Source: Gammaproteobacteria bacterium (lineage in GTDB: Bacteria > Pseudomonadota > Gammaproteobacteria > Pseudomonadales > Pseudohongiellaceae). Taken from it: a stretch of 64,000 nt of DNA. The stretch covers positions 1 through 64,000 of the forward strand of contig VYCF01000072.1 of NCBI GenBank assembly GCA_009844085.1. The letters are read 5' to 3'. Under the pieces are notes generated by a model. The model had not been told where the DNA came from, did not search any database, and saw only the letters and a program-made list of their open reading frames with translations. The stretch's first letter is position 1. The number at the start of each line of letters is the position of its first letter. Below, in pieces: positions 57,287-64,000 of this stretch. The position numbers were made by a program, and so were the translations under genes.

Positions 57287-57715
57287 TTACAGTTCCAGGG
57301 TTTGCGGTTGCTGCGCCGAATGCGGATGTTCGCCGCCGGCGTAGACTTTCAGTTTCTTCAACATGGCCCGTCCGAGCCGGTTGCGCGGCATCATGCCCCG
57401 CACCGCCAGACGCACGACTCGCTCCGGCGACCTTGCAAGCATCTGCTCGAAGGAGAGCGATTTCAGCCCCCCCGGATAGCCCGAGTGGGAATGATAAATC
57501 TTGCCGGTGGCCTTCTTGCCCGTGACGCGAACCTTGTCCGCGTTGATGACCACGACGAAGTCGCCGGTGTCGACATGCGGCGTATATTCCGCCTTGTGCT
57601 TGCCCCGCAGCCGCGTGGCGATGGCGCTCGCCATATGCCCAAGGGTCTGGCCTTCGGCATCCACCAAAAGCCAGTTGTGGGACACTTCGCCGGGCCGCGC
57701 GCTATAGGTCTTCAT
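57287..57715 (-). CDS. rplM: 50S ribosomal protein L13
   Basis: 142 residues, full length. Seen: [58 protein letters not shown] and [22 protein letters not shown]. First gene of the S9/L13 operon; an accessory region begins upstream of it. Confidence 0.98.
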   Translation of the reverse strand: MKTYSARPGEVSHNWLLVDAEGQTLGHMASAIATRLRGKHKAEYTPHVDTGDFVVVINADKVRVTGKKATGKIYHSHSGYPGGLKSLSFEQMLARSPERVVRLAVRGMMPRNRLGRAMLKKLKVYAGGEHPHSAQQPQTLEL

Positions 57716-57791
57716 CGCTCGTTCGAATCACGGTATTCCGAGGGAGCGCGGATGTTACCTGAGCCCCCGGCTGGAAGCAAATGGATTTCGC

Positions 57792-57883
57792 CGAAAACCG
57801 GAGTAGACATGCAAGCGCGGGATACATTGGACGCGACCCATCAACATGAAGGAAAAGGCATGACCCGCCCCAGGCAGAAACCA
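57792..57883 (+). pseudogene. Truncated 5' copy of the small membrane-protein gene
   Basis: From ATG 57809 the DNA matches the start of the gene at 61480: 52 of the first 60 bases are identical, and the similarity begins about 17 bases before the ATG, including the ribosome-binding region. It encodes MQARDTLDATHQHEGKGMTRP, against MQARDILDTTHQLEEKGMARP in the intact copy. After about 75 bases similarity is lost and no membrane segment follows. It lies in the 229 bases between rplM and the ATPase gene, at the far side of the two-ATPase cassette. Confidence 0.6.
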
Positions 57884-57944
57884 TCTCCAAAGCCTCATCT
57901 GCTTCTCTCCCGCGCTGAACGTAGTCACTCAGCCCTTCAGATTG

Positions 57945-60161
57945 TCAATGGGAAGTCACGTCGAATGAATCTAGACTCAACCAATCCCCCGTTGAAGAGT
58001 ATGATTCGATTTGTTCGCGTAAATCTTCAGCTACTTCCAACACTTCCGCTGGCGCCCTGACGGTTTCACCTGAAATTTTACGAAGTGCGATTATGACTAT
58101 ATCCATGAACCCGTCGTCCATCCCTTCCGCAGACAGTATTTCCGCCAATTCTCCCGCTGAAGCTCCCAGCGCGATGAGTGCTGGCAAACGTGCCAAGAAG
58201 TAACCAATCATTTCGTTGTCTCTGGGGTCGAACCCAACGCAAGTTTGTCGGAATGCGTCAAGAGCGGCGTGCGGGTCTCGAAGGGCAAACAGCGCACATG
58301 ATTTAGTCAACATCGTTCGCCACAGTTGCAGCGCGAAGCGCCGGTCGTGATCGAATGCGCGAAATTGTTTTTCGATCGTATTAATGATATGCAGCGCATC
58401 GTTCGCGTTACCCAGTTCAATTTGAACACTCGCCAAATAACTTAATGAAGTTGCAACCAGCACCTGAAGTTCAGGTGAATCACTATCGCGGAATCGCTCA
58501 GCCACGAACCTCCAGGTGCTTCTGGCAGTTTCAGGTTCTTCGAGATATTGGTGCATCACACCCTTATTAACTAACGCGAGCGCGACTTCCTCGTCTAGTT
58601 CTTGCTTTCCACAATCACCAAATCTTTCGATGATCGCGTCCCATACTTCAATCGCGACGCCGAATTCACCGCGACCGGAACTGGACAGTCCCTTATGGAC
58701 AAATGCGATGGCGACCAGCTTCTGTAGTTCCGTCACGTCACTATTGCCAAATTGGTCAATGACTTTTTGGCATGCTTCAATAGATTCCTCAAGTTTGCCA
58801 ATGTGATATAGCTTGCCGGCTTCCTTCAAAAGATCATCTGCTGCCTGAACTTGAGCAAACAATTCCTTCGCTCTATCAATTCTGGCCCCTGTCAGTTTGC
58901 CAACAGATATCGCCCGCTGAAATCCGTCACGAATTACAGGCGACTTGATCGCCTCTCGCTGAATTACTTCGAAAATCTCATCCAGTTTTTCGCTGCTGTA
59001 GAAGACTGTCATAAATTGAATAAGTTGTTGAACAACGGCGGCTTCGTCGCGTTCGCGCCGCAGCTTGTAGTAAATGCTGTAAAGACGTTCCGCCGCGGAA
59101 TAAAGGCGTTTTCTTCCCGACCCTTCGACGAAAACAATGCCACGGTCCGCCAGTCTGGCAAGCAAGGCCGATACGGACCGCACGTCCATGCGGGCTCGCG
59201 ATGCGATCTCTGCCGGGCTGGATGCTTGCCAGAGATCAAGTACCGCGAGATATACACGGCGCTCGGTCTTGGCGATCGCTTCAAGATGGCCGCGAAAGTA
59301 CTCGGTATGATCGTCTACCAGCGCAACCAACTCTTCCAACAATTGGCGCAAGGACCGATGTTCGGCATAGGTGGCTACAATGACCAGCAGTCTTGGGCTG
59401 CCGCCGGTCAAAATGCGTAACGGCTTGATTTCCCGGTTATCTCTTTCTTCACCACTTGCCATTCGCCAAAGCTCCGCACATTCGGAGACGGTAAGCGGGT
59501 CCAGATGAATGATCCGAAACAGCTCGAAGAATGGCCCATCCGCCTCACCCAGCCCCTTGAACTGGCTGGTCGCGGTGGCGAGCAAAACAATCTGGGGCTC
59601 CGCCTGTAAGGTTTTGCGGAGCTTCCAGCCAAAGTCCGAGTCTAGGTCAGCACTGAGGGACTGCATATTCTCGACCATGAGGACCAGTTTCCTGCCGATC
59701 CGGTCCGCCGCCCCCAGTACGGCAGCGCGCGCCAGTTCCTCAAAGTTCGAGTCTTGCCAACGCACTGCCAAGTCCCCGTGTGTTACCAGCAATTCCTCGG
59801 AAAATTCGGGATTGGTGGCTGCGGTCGTCTTGGCAAGGTGGAAAAGCGCTTCCAGCCAGAAATCAGCCAAGTTAGCGATCTCCTGGCTCTCCTCCATGAA
59901 TCGCACGGGCAATAGATGTTGCGAGAGCGCTTTGTTTGTTCGCAACTCGGCGCACACCCGCGCGAGCAACATGGTTTTTCCGCGTCCCCTCGGCCCGGCT
60001 ACCAGTATGTGTTGGCAAGACTTGGCATTGATGTTCCCACTCAATACTTCCAATACAAGGTGAAGTTCGTGTTTTCGAACCACGAACTGCCTTATCAATT
60101 CATCATCCGACTGGAATGTGCCCGGATTGAACTTGCGTATCGATGGCCTAGTGGCGTTCAT
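57945..60161 (-). CDS. STAND-like P-loop ATPase with winged helix and TPR-like repeats
   Basis: 738 residues, function not recognised. An N-terminal AAA/STAND NTPase has Walker A GPRGRGKT at 56-63; the Walker B strand reads KLVLMVENMQ, where the usual Asp-Glu is Glu-Asn, so hydrolysis may be altered. A winged-helix segment follows (about 300-350, SPAEIASRARMDVRSVSALLARLADRGIVFVEG), then helical TPR-like repeats (about 435-640) that could sense a ligand. No membrane span. It overlaps the partner ATPase gene by 14 bases. Base composition is lower in GC than the core genes. The STAND layout (NTPase, winged helix, repeats) is common among defence and signalling proteins. Confidence 0.7.
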   Translation of the reverse strand: MNATRPSIRKFNPGTFQSDDELIRQFVVRKHELHLVLEVLSGNINAKSCQHILVAGPRGRGKTMLLARVCAELRTNKALSQHLLPVRFMEESQEIANLADFWLEALFHLAKTTAATNPEFSEELLVTHGDLAVRWQDSNFEELARAAVLGAADRIGRKLVLMVENMQSLSADLDSDFGWKLRKTLQAEPQIVLLATATSQFKGLGEADGPFFELFRIIHLDPLTVSECAELWRMASGEERDNREIKPLRILTGGSPRLLVIVATYAEHRSLRQLLEELVALVDDHTEYFRGHLEAIAKTERRVYLAVLDLWQASSPAEIASRARMDVRSVSALLARLADRGIVFVEGSGRKRLYSAAERLYSIYYKLRRERDEAAVVQQLIQFMTVFYSSEKLDEIFEVIQREAIKSPVIRDGFQRAISVGKLTGARIDRAKELFAQVQAADDLLKEAGKLYHIGKLEESIEACQKVIDQFGNSDVTELQKLVAIAFVHKGLSSSGRGEFGVAIEVWDAIIERFGDCGKQELDEEVALALVNKGVMHQYLEEPETARSTWRFVAERFRDSDSPELQVLVATSLSYLASVQIELGNANDALHIINTIEKQFRAFDHDRRFALQLWRTMLTKSCALFALRDPHAALDAFRQTCVGFDPRDNEMIGYFLARLPALIALGASAGELAEILSAEGMDDGFMDIVIIALRKISGETVRAPAEVLEVAEDLREQIESYSSTGDWLSLDSFDVTSH

Positions 60162-61374
60162 TCCAACGCTGTTCCAATGAAGTGTAATGATCTCTGAATC
60201 GTGCTGCCCACCATTCTTTCAACAATCTGGATGGGAAACTGTATCCAGAATGCATCGGTTCGAGATAGCCGTCATGCACAAGCACGTCCAGTACATCCAG
60301 GATGTGGCTCTTTACATCCGCAATAACAGGAGCATACAAGTCTTCGAGGCTGTTCTCCGCCGAACGTGAAAATGATCCCTGTGTCGCTGCTTCCGCGAGT
60401 ATCTCCATCGCAATCTTGTGATTATCGGCTCCCAGCGTGTCTTTGAGCCGCGATTCGTAGTGGACCAGGTCGTTCTGCCCCGACGGTCCAAGGAGCACTG
60501 TACTGAAAACGGTTTCTACATCCTTTTTAGTCAAAAGGCTCCTCCCGTTCATGATGGCGAACTCACGTAGCCTGGCGAAGAAGGACTGTACATGGTGCGG
60601 GATGCCCAGCCCTAGAGCGTCGTATGCGGCGGCGGCAACACCATCTTCGATGCGTAATCGGTAATTCTCCGCCAGAAGATTGAAACAGGCGATGCACGTA
60701 TCGCGGTCCCATGGTCCCAGCCGTAACGGGTCCAGATAGTTTATACGGTCGGGAATGCCAAGCCGTCGCACCAAGGGTTGGAGCCCGATGCTGCCCGAAA
60801 CAACGAGAACTGGAGATCGGGAATCGAGCCCCTGAAATGCGGCGCGCATCCAACTCAGGAATTCCCTGGCCTGTCTTGCTCCGTCCTCGCTCGAAAGCAG
60901 ATTGTTGAGAAAAATTGGTAATTCATCAATAACGAGCAGCACCCTTTGTTCTTGTCCGGCGCAATCTCGGAGAAGTTGTTCGCCATGCCTGCGCCAGTTG
61001 CCGGTATTCAAGCCAGCGCGAATCTTTATTCGAAACTCCAGCGCGCCAACTTCTTCTACCGTTTCGCTGAACAAGCGTCGCATTGCGGATTGTAGGCGTG
61101 AAGAAATCGGTCGGATCGGGTGCGCCGCTTGGGCGATATCTGCAACTACATCCTCCGCGCTGGAGGCGCCTTCAACATCAGCAAACAGAAAGATCCAGTT
61201 ATCGGCTTCAAGTCTTCGCCCCAGTTCCCGGACAATGCTCGTTTTTCCCATACGTCGCTGACCTGTCAGCAACGTGTGATTACCATCGAGAACCCGTTGT
61301 TCGAGAATACTCAACTCTGATTCCCGACCAAAAAAATTCTCCCCGCTTACCCACCGACCCGTAGAGGACTCCAT
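60148..61374 (-). CDS. AAA-type ATPase (archaeal-ATPase-like), partner gene
   Basis: 408 residues from ATG 61374, which has AGGGAG about 9 bases upstream; ATG 61404 is possible. It opens FFGRESELSILEQRV, then Walker A GQRRMGKT at 38-45 and Walker B VLLVIDELP with Asp150-Glu151. A sensor-like VSGSIGL and a C-terminal winged-helix-like region (about 330-400) follow. The order and motifs fit the MNS/archaeal ATPase group, often found in mobile or defence loci. Substrate unknown. It is the first gene of a two-gene operon with the STAND-like ATPase. Confidence 0.72.
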   Translation of the reverse strand: MESSTGRWVSGENFFGRESELSILEQRVLDGNHTLLTGQRRMGKTSIVRELGRRLEADNWIFLFADVEGASSAEDVVADIAQAAHPIRPISSRLQSAMRRLFSETVEEVGALEFRIKIRAGLNTGNWRRHGEQLLRDCAGQEQRVLLVIDELPIFLNNLLSSEDGARQAREFLSWMRAAFQGLDSRSPVLVVSGSIGLQPLVRRLGIPDRINYLDPLRLGPWDRDTCIACFNLLAENYRLRIEDGVAAAAYDALGLGIPHHVQSFFARLREFAIMNGRSLLTKKDVETVFSTVLLGPSGQNDLVHYESRLKDTLGADNHKIAMEILAEAATQGSFSRSAENSLEDLYAPVIADVKSHILDVLDVLVHDGYLEPMHSGYSFPSRLLKEWWAARFRDHYTSLEQRWNERH

Positions 61375-61416
61375 CTTTGCTCGCTCCCTGATTCCAGAAC
61401 ACATGCAATGCTTTCA

Positions 61417-61449
61417 TATAACGAATTTGTTGTCAACAATATTGTTATA
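61417..61449. promoter_or_regulatory. 33-bp palindromic operator in the divergent promoter region
   Basis: Outer arms TATAAC (61417-61422) and GTTATA (61444-61449) and inner arms TTGTTG (61427-61432) and CAACAA (61434-61439) share one centre at 61433. A second palindrome, AACAATATTGTT, overlaps at 61435-61446. A perfect -35 TTGACA for the ATPase operon lies inside (minus strand, 61436-61431). The region separates the ATPase pair from the small membrane-protein gene. Confidence 0.6.
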
Positions 61450-61479
61450 AATTGAATTGGGTCGAAAACTGGAGGTGAT

Positions 61480-61740
61480 ATGCAAGCGCGGGATATATTG
61501 GATACGACCCATCAACTTGAGGAGAAAGGCATGGCCCGCCCCCAAGCAGACACCACTTCCGAGGCCCCGAACAAAAAGCAGGACCCGAAAGTCACAGAAG
61601 AGCAGCCCAGCGAGTGGGTTGCCATGATGTTTGAAAGGATCAATAAGCAGCTCGATTCTGTTGTAATCTTGTTCTTCTGCGCGTTTTTCGGTGGCTTGCT
61701 CGCAATTGCGCTAAGTGTGTTGCTCGGAGTTTATGCATAA
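61480..61740 (+). CDS. Small membrane protein of unknown function
   Basis: 86 residues from ATG 61480; ATG 61531 (69 residues) has AGGAG with better spacing and may be the true start. A polar N-terminus rich in Lys, Glu and Gln leads to one C-terminal membrane span (about 65-86, VVILFFCAFFGGLLAIALSVLLGVYA). Its first 75 bases are repeated at 57809-57883. It is divergent from the ATPase pair and convergent with the helicase gene, whose stop is 1 base away. Small membrane proteins beside ATPases can be effectors (inference only). Confidence 0.55.
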   Translation: MQARDILDTTHQLEEKGMARPQADTTSEAPNKKQDPKVTEEQPSEWVAMMFERINKQLDSVVILFFCAFFGGLLAIALSVLLGVYA

Positions 61741-61741
61741 T

Positions 61742-63898
61742 TCAAGGGTTGGCGCCCTCCAAGTCGTCGAGGAACTCTGATACTGGATCGACTCCGGTTA
61801 CCAGCAGGCGATCCCTTGCTCGGGTGCAGGCGACGTAAAGCAAATGGCGCTCGGTATTGTAGACCTCTTCCAGATCGGCATCGTCTGCCACATTCTCGAT
61901 TCGGTCCTGTAGTGGGATCACTTCGTCGTCGCAGGCCATCACCGCCACTGCGCGAAATTCCAGGCCCTTGGCTAAGTGCATGGTGCTTATAGAGACTTTG
62001 CCAAAGGAAGATTCGACCAACTCGTCGAGCACTTTGTAATCCGTTCCACTTTGGCGAACAGCGTCGGCTGCGCGCTCAATTTGGTTCGTGGACCGCACGA
62101 AGACTCCGATTTCATGCGGTGAAATCCCTTCTTCGAGCCGATCCGCCAGCCACAAGGCAACCAGGTCCGACTCTTCCGCATTCGATTCGAGCACACAGAT
62201 TTCCGGCCCAGGGCCGTTGAACACCGAAACCGTTCCTTTGCGATCTTCCACGTTCCCATCAACGTCGGTGACCTCGGGGCCGAGCAATCGATCCGCTTGC
62301 ATTCTTATCTGATGGGACGTTCTGTAGTTGATTCGCAGTGTCTGGGAACGGCCCCTGACTTCAACGCCAAGCGACTTCCATGAAAACGGAGTCTGGAAAA
62401 TTCGTTGGCCCAGATCGCCGGCGAAGAAAAGACTGTTGTGCCTGTCGCCACCCAATGCCTCCAGGAACTTCAGTTGTGGGACGCTGACATCCTGAGCTTC
62501 ATCAATAATGGCAAAATCGAACGGAGGATTGCGCCTATTGTCAAATGACTCTTCGAGGACACTGAAAATCTCCGCTTGCGTTACCAGTTGGCGTTCCCGC
62601 AGTTCCCGCCTCACATCTTCAAATATGGACCACAACACCTCTCTATGCTGCTCAGGCAGGCGGGTTTTGCGCCCCAGCCTTTTGATGTCGCGATATTCTT
62701 CCCATGTGCGCAATTGCCAAGCGTCCACGACTTCCTTCCACTCGCCCAAGAGGAATCTCTGTGTGAATCTATGCGTCGGCTCGCGCTCGCTGACTTCGGC
62801 AATTACTGCAGCAAGCTCATCAGGTCCAACGATATTGGCCTTCCCGAAATTTGCCTCATACAGGCGTTTTCCTATTTCATCGGTCGCATGCACTTCCAGC
62901 CGCTCGGCAAGTAGTGGTTCGTTGCTGATCAGTCGCCTCAACTTGATGCGCAGGGAATTGGCCAGCGTCTCCGAGAATGTTGTCAGAAGTATTCTGGCCT
63001 CCGGATGATTGCGCGCCAGATAGACGGAGCGATGTATGGCAACTATGGTTTTACCTGTGCCCGCGGAGCCCGACACCCGCGCCGGGCCGCTGAAATTCCG
63101 TTCGACAATTTGGCGCTGGTCCGGGTGAAGGAATATCGTCCATTTCTCCCACGGATAGTCCAGGGCGCGTTCAAGTTCGTCCTTGTTCGCCATAACGCGG
63201 AAACGACGCTTCGCATCCGGGTGTTCAAACGGATCAATGTCTGCGGGAATTTTCGCGGGAATCGGAGGTTTGACGCCTGTCGCGATTTTCAGCAGAGCTT
63301 CCGAGGCTTCTTCCGGCAAGTGGCCGGCAACGTCCAGCGTCTCGTCGTCGGTAGTGACTTTGCGGATTTCCTGAATCCAGTCGTTCGGGACGCCGTAAGC
63401 CAGCAGTTCCTCATCGGACACATCCGCGAATAATGGCAGGCTATCCGGCTCTGAATCAGTCTCACTCGGTGGCAGTTTAAAGTATCGGACCCCGATTTCA
63501 TTCAATTGCGAGATTTCCGATTCTGGTACTGTCTTACCGGCAATTTCTTTTCTGACGATTTGTTCGACTGATTCCCGTATCTCAACGAATTGGGCTGCGC
63601 CGGTTGTGGGATGTGTTTCGAGTTTTCGGCGACTTGCCCATTGGTATGCCTTGTCGTGATGGTCCACATAACAGGCCATCAAACTCTTGGCACCGCGATG
63701 CACGATGATTCTTATGTCTCGACTGACTCGAACGGAGGAGAAATTGGGGTCGCGAATCGATCCAAGCTTGTGAAAACGCAACCCAGGATTGGAGGGGTTC
63801 ACCTGCAAGTCGAACACTGTAGCCTTGACGGCTTTTTGCTCCTTGTTCGTCAGCTTGGTCAGACTATCCGTGAACGTGTCAGAGATCAGGAAGTTCAT
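61742..63898 (-). CDS. SF1 (UvrD/Rep-like) helicase with N-terminal RelE-like domain
   Basis: 718 residues. The first 90 or so resemble the RelE/ParE toxin fold (FTDSLTKLTNKEQKAVKATVFDLQVNP, VRVSRDIRIIVHRGAKSLMACYVDHHDKAYQWA). After a linker, a superfamily 1 helicase follows: HPDQRQIVERN, Walker A GSAGTGKT at 277-284, DEAQD from Asp466, QTLRINYRTS, and the C-terminal motifs STMHLAKGLEFRAVAV and YVACTRARDRL. It probably unwinds DNA or RNA with ATP; whether the RelE-like part cuts or only binds RNA is unknown. It abuts the next gene upstream with no gap. Confidence 0.8.
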   Translation of the reverse strand: MNFLISDTFTDSLTKLTNKEQKAVKATVFDLQVNPSNPGLRFHKLGSIRDPNFSSVRVSRDIRIIVHRGAKSLMACYVDHHDKAYQWASRRKLETHPTTGAAQFVEIRESVEQIVRKEIAGKTVPESEISQLNEIGVRYFKLPPSETDSEPDSLPLFADVSDEELLAYGVPNDWIQEIRKVTTDDETLDVAGHLPEEASEALLKIATGVKPPIPAKIPADIDPFEHPDAKRRFRVMANKDELERALDYPWEKWTIFLHPDQRQIVERNFSGPARVSGSAGTGKTIVAIHRSVYLARNHPEARILLTTFSETLANSLRIKLRRLISNEPLLAERLEVHATDEIGKRLYEANFGKANIVGPDELAAVIAEVSEREPTHRFTQRFLLGEWKEVVDAWQLRTWEEYRDIKRLGRKTRLPEQHREVLWSIFEDVRRELRERQLVTQAEIFSVLEESFDNRRNPPFDFAIIDEAQDVSVPQLKFLEALGGDRHNSLFFAGDLGQRIFQTPFSWKSLGVEVRGRSQTLRINYRTSHQIRMQADRLLGPEVTDVDGNVEDRKGTVSVFNGPGPEICVLESNAEESDLVALWLADRLEEGISPHEIGVFVRSTNQIERAADAVRQSGTDYKVLDELVESSFGKVSISTMHLAKGLEFRAVAVMACDDEVIPLQDRIENVADDADLEEVYNTERHLLYVACTRARDRLLVTGVDPVSEFLDDLEGANP

Positions 63899-64000
63899 TC
63901 AGACATTTTCCGACAGACTCTCCAATCGGCCCAACCAGTTGGAAAAGTGCGGGCACTCGGCGCGGATTTTCTCCAGACCTATCACCCGCACGCCCCTCAT
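63899..64000 (-). CDS. 3' end of a gene running past the window
   Basis: The last 33 codons (ending LEKIRAECPHFSNWLGRLESLSENV, stop at 63901-63899) are open to the window edge. The stop directly precedes the helicase ATG, so the two genes are probably in one operon. The family cannot be assigned from this fragment. Confidence 0.5.
   Translation of the reverse strand: MRGVRVIGLEKIRAECPHFSNWLGRLESLSENV

Noticed and set aside
57716..64000. CRISPR array or prophage in the right-hand accessory region
   Set aside because: No regularly spaced repeats and no phage structural, integrase or packaging genes; the only repeat is the pair at 57809 and 61480.

Overview
The window looks like a GC-rich gammaproteobacterial chromosome. 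Two gene orders support this. One is the complete division and cell-wall cluster, read on the minus strand: mraZ-rsmH-ftsL-ftsI-murE-murF-mraY-murD-ftsW-murG-murC-ddl-ftsQ-ftsA-ftsZ-lpxC. The other is the set of gammaproteobacterial neighbours pilBCD-coaE-yacG-mutT, rsmI/lpoA-yraN-diaA-dolP and rplM-rpsI-petA-petBC-sspA. I cannot name a genus.

Layout. 0.1-2.9 kb: a secreted unknown, an MDR-type oxidoreductase and a CpcT/CpeT-like secreted protein. 3.0-11.5 kb: a catabolic block with a LeuCD-type hydro-lyase, a class III CoA-transferase, an HMG-CoA-lyase family enzyme, an aldehyde dehydrogenase, a LysR regulator, a bicupin and an Asp/Glu-racemase-fold protein. The hydro-lyase, CoA-transferase and lyase could form a citraconate / (R)-citramalate cleavage route (inference). 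11.6-14.8 kb: nitric oxide reductase norCB with a small membrane protein, plus two c-type cytochromes. 15.0-19.9 kb: type IV pilus genes pilA-B-C-D, then coaE and yacG. 19.9-24.9 kb: a Nudix-ThiE fusion, argJ and secA. 25.0-30.4 kb: an accessory insert between secA and lpxC with a brnTA toxin-antitoxin pair, two unrecognised genes and an IS1182-type element with inverted repeats and a probable 4-bp target duplication. 30.5-48.5 kb: the compact division/cell-wall cluster, headed by an array of MraZ-type decamers. 48.6-49.0 kb: RNase P RNA. 49.0-53.4 kb: rsmI and the divergent lpoA-yraN-diaA-dolP. 53.4-57.7 kb: sspA, a cytochrome b-c1 fusion, the Rieske protein, and ribosomal proteins S9 and L13.

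57.8-64.0 kb is a second accessory region of lower GC. Two P-loop ATPases, one with a C-terminal TPR-like part, lie between two copies of the 5' part of a small membrane-protein gene. A 33-bp palindrome occupies the divergent promoter. A large SF1 helicase with a RelE-like N-terminal domain and the end of another gene follow. This is the best place in the window for an undescribed, possibly anti-phage, system. The pair of unknown genes at 25.7-28.6 kb comes second.

Genes are tightly packed. Many cell-wall genes overlap by 4 bases (ATGA), which suggests translational coupling. No tRNA, rRNA, CRISPR array or prophage was seen.
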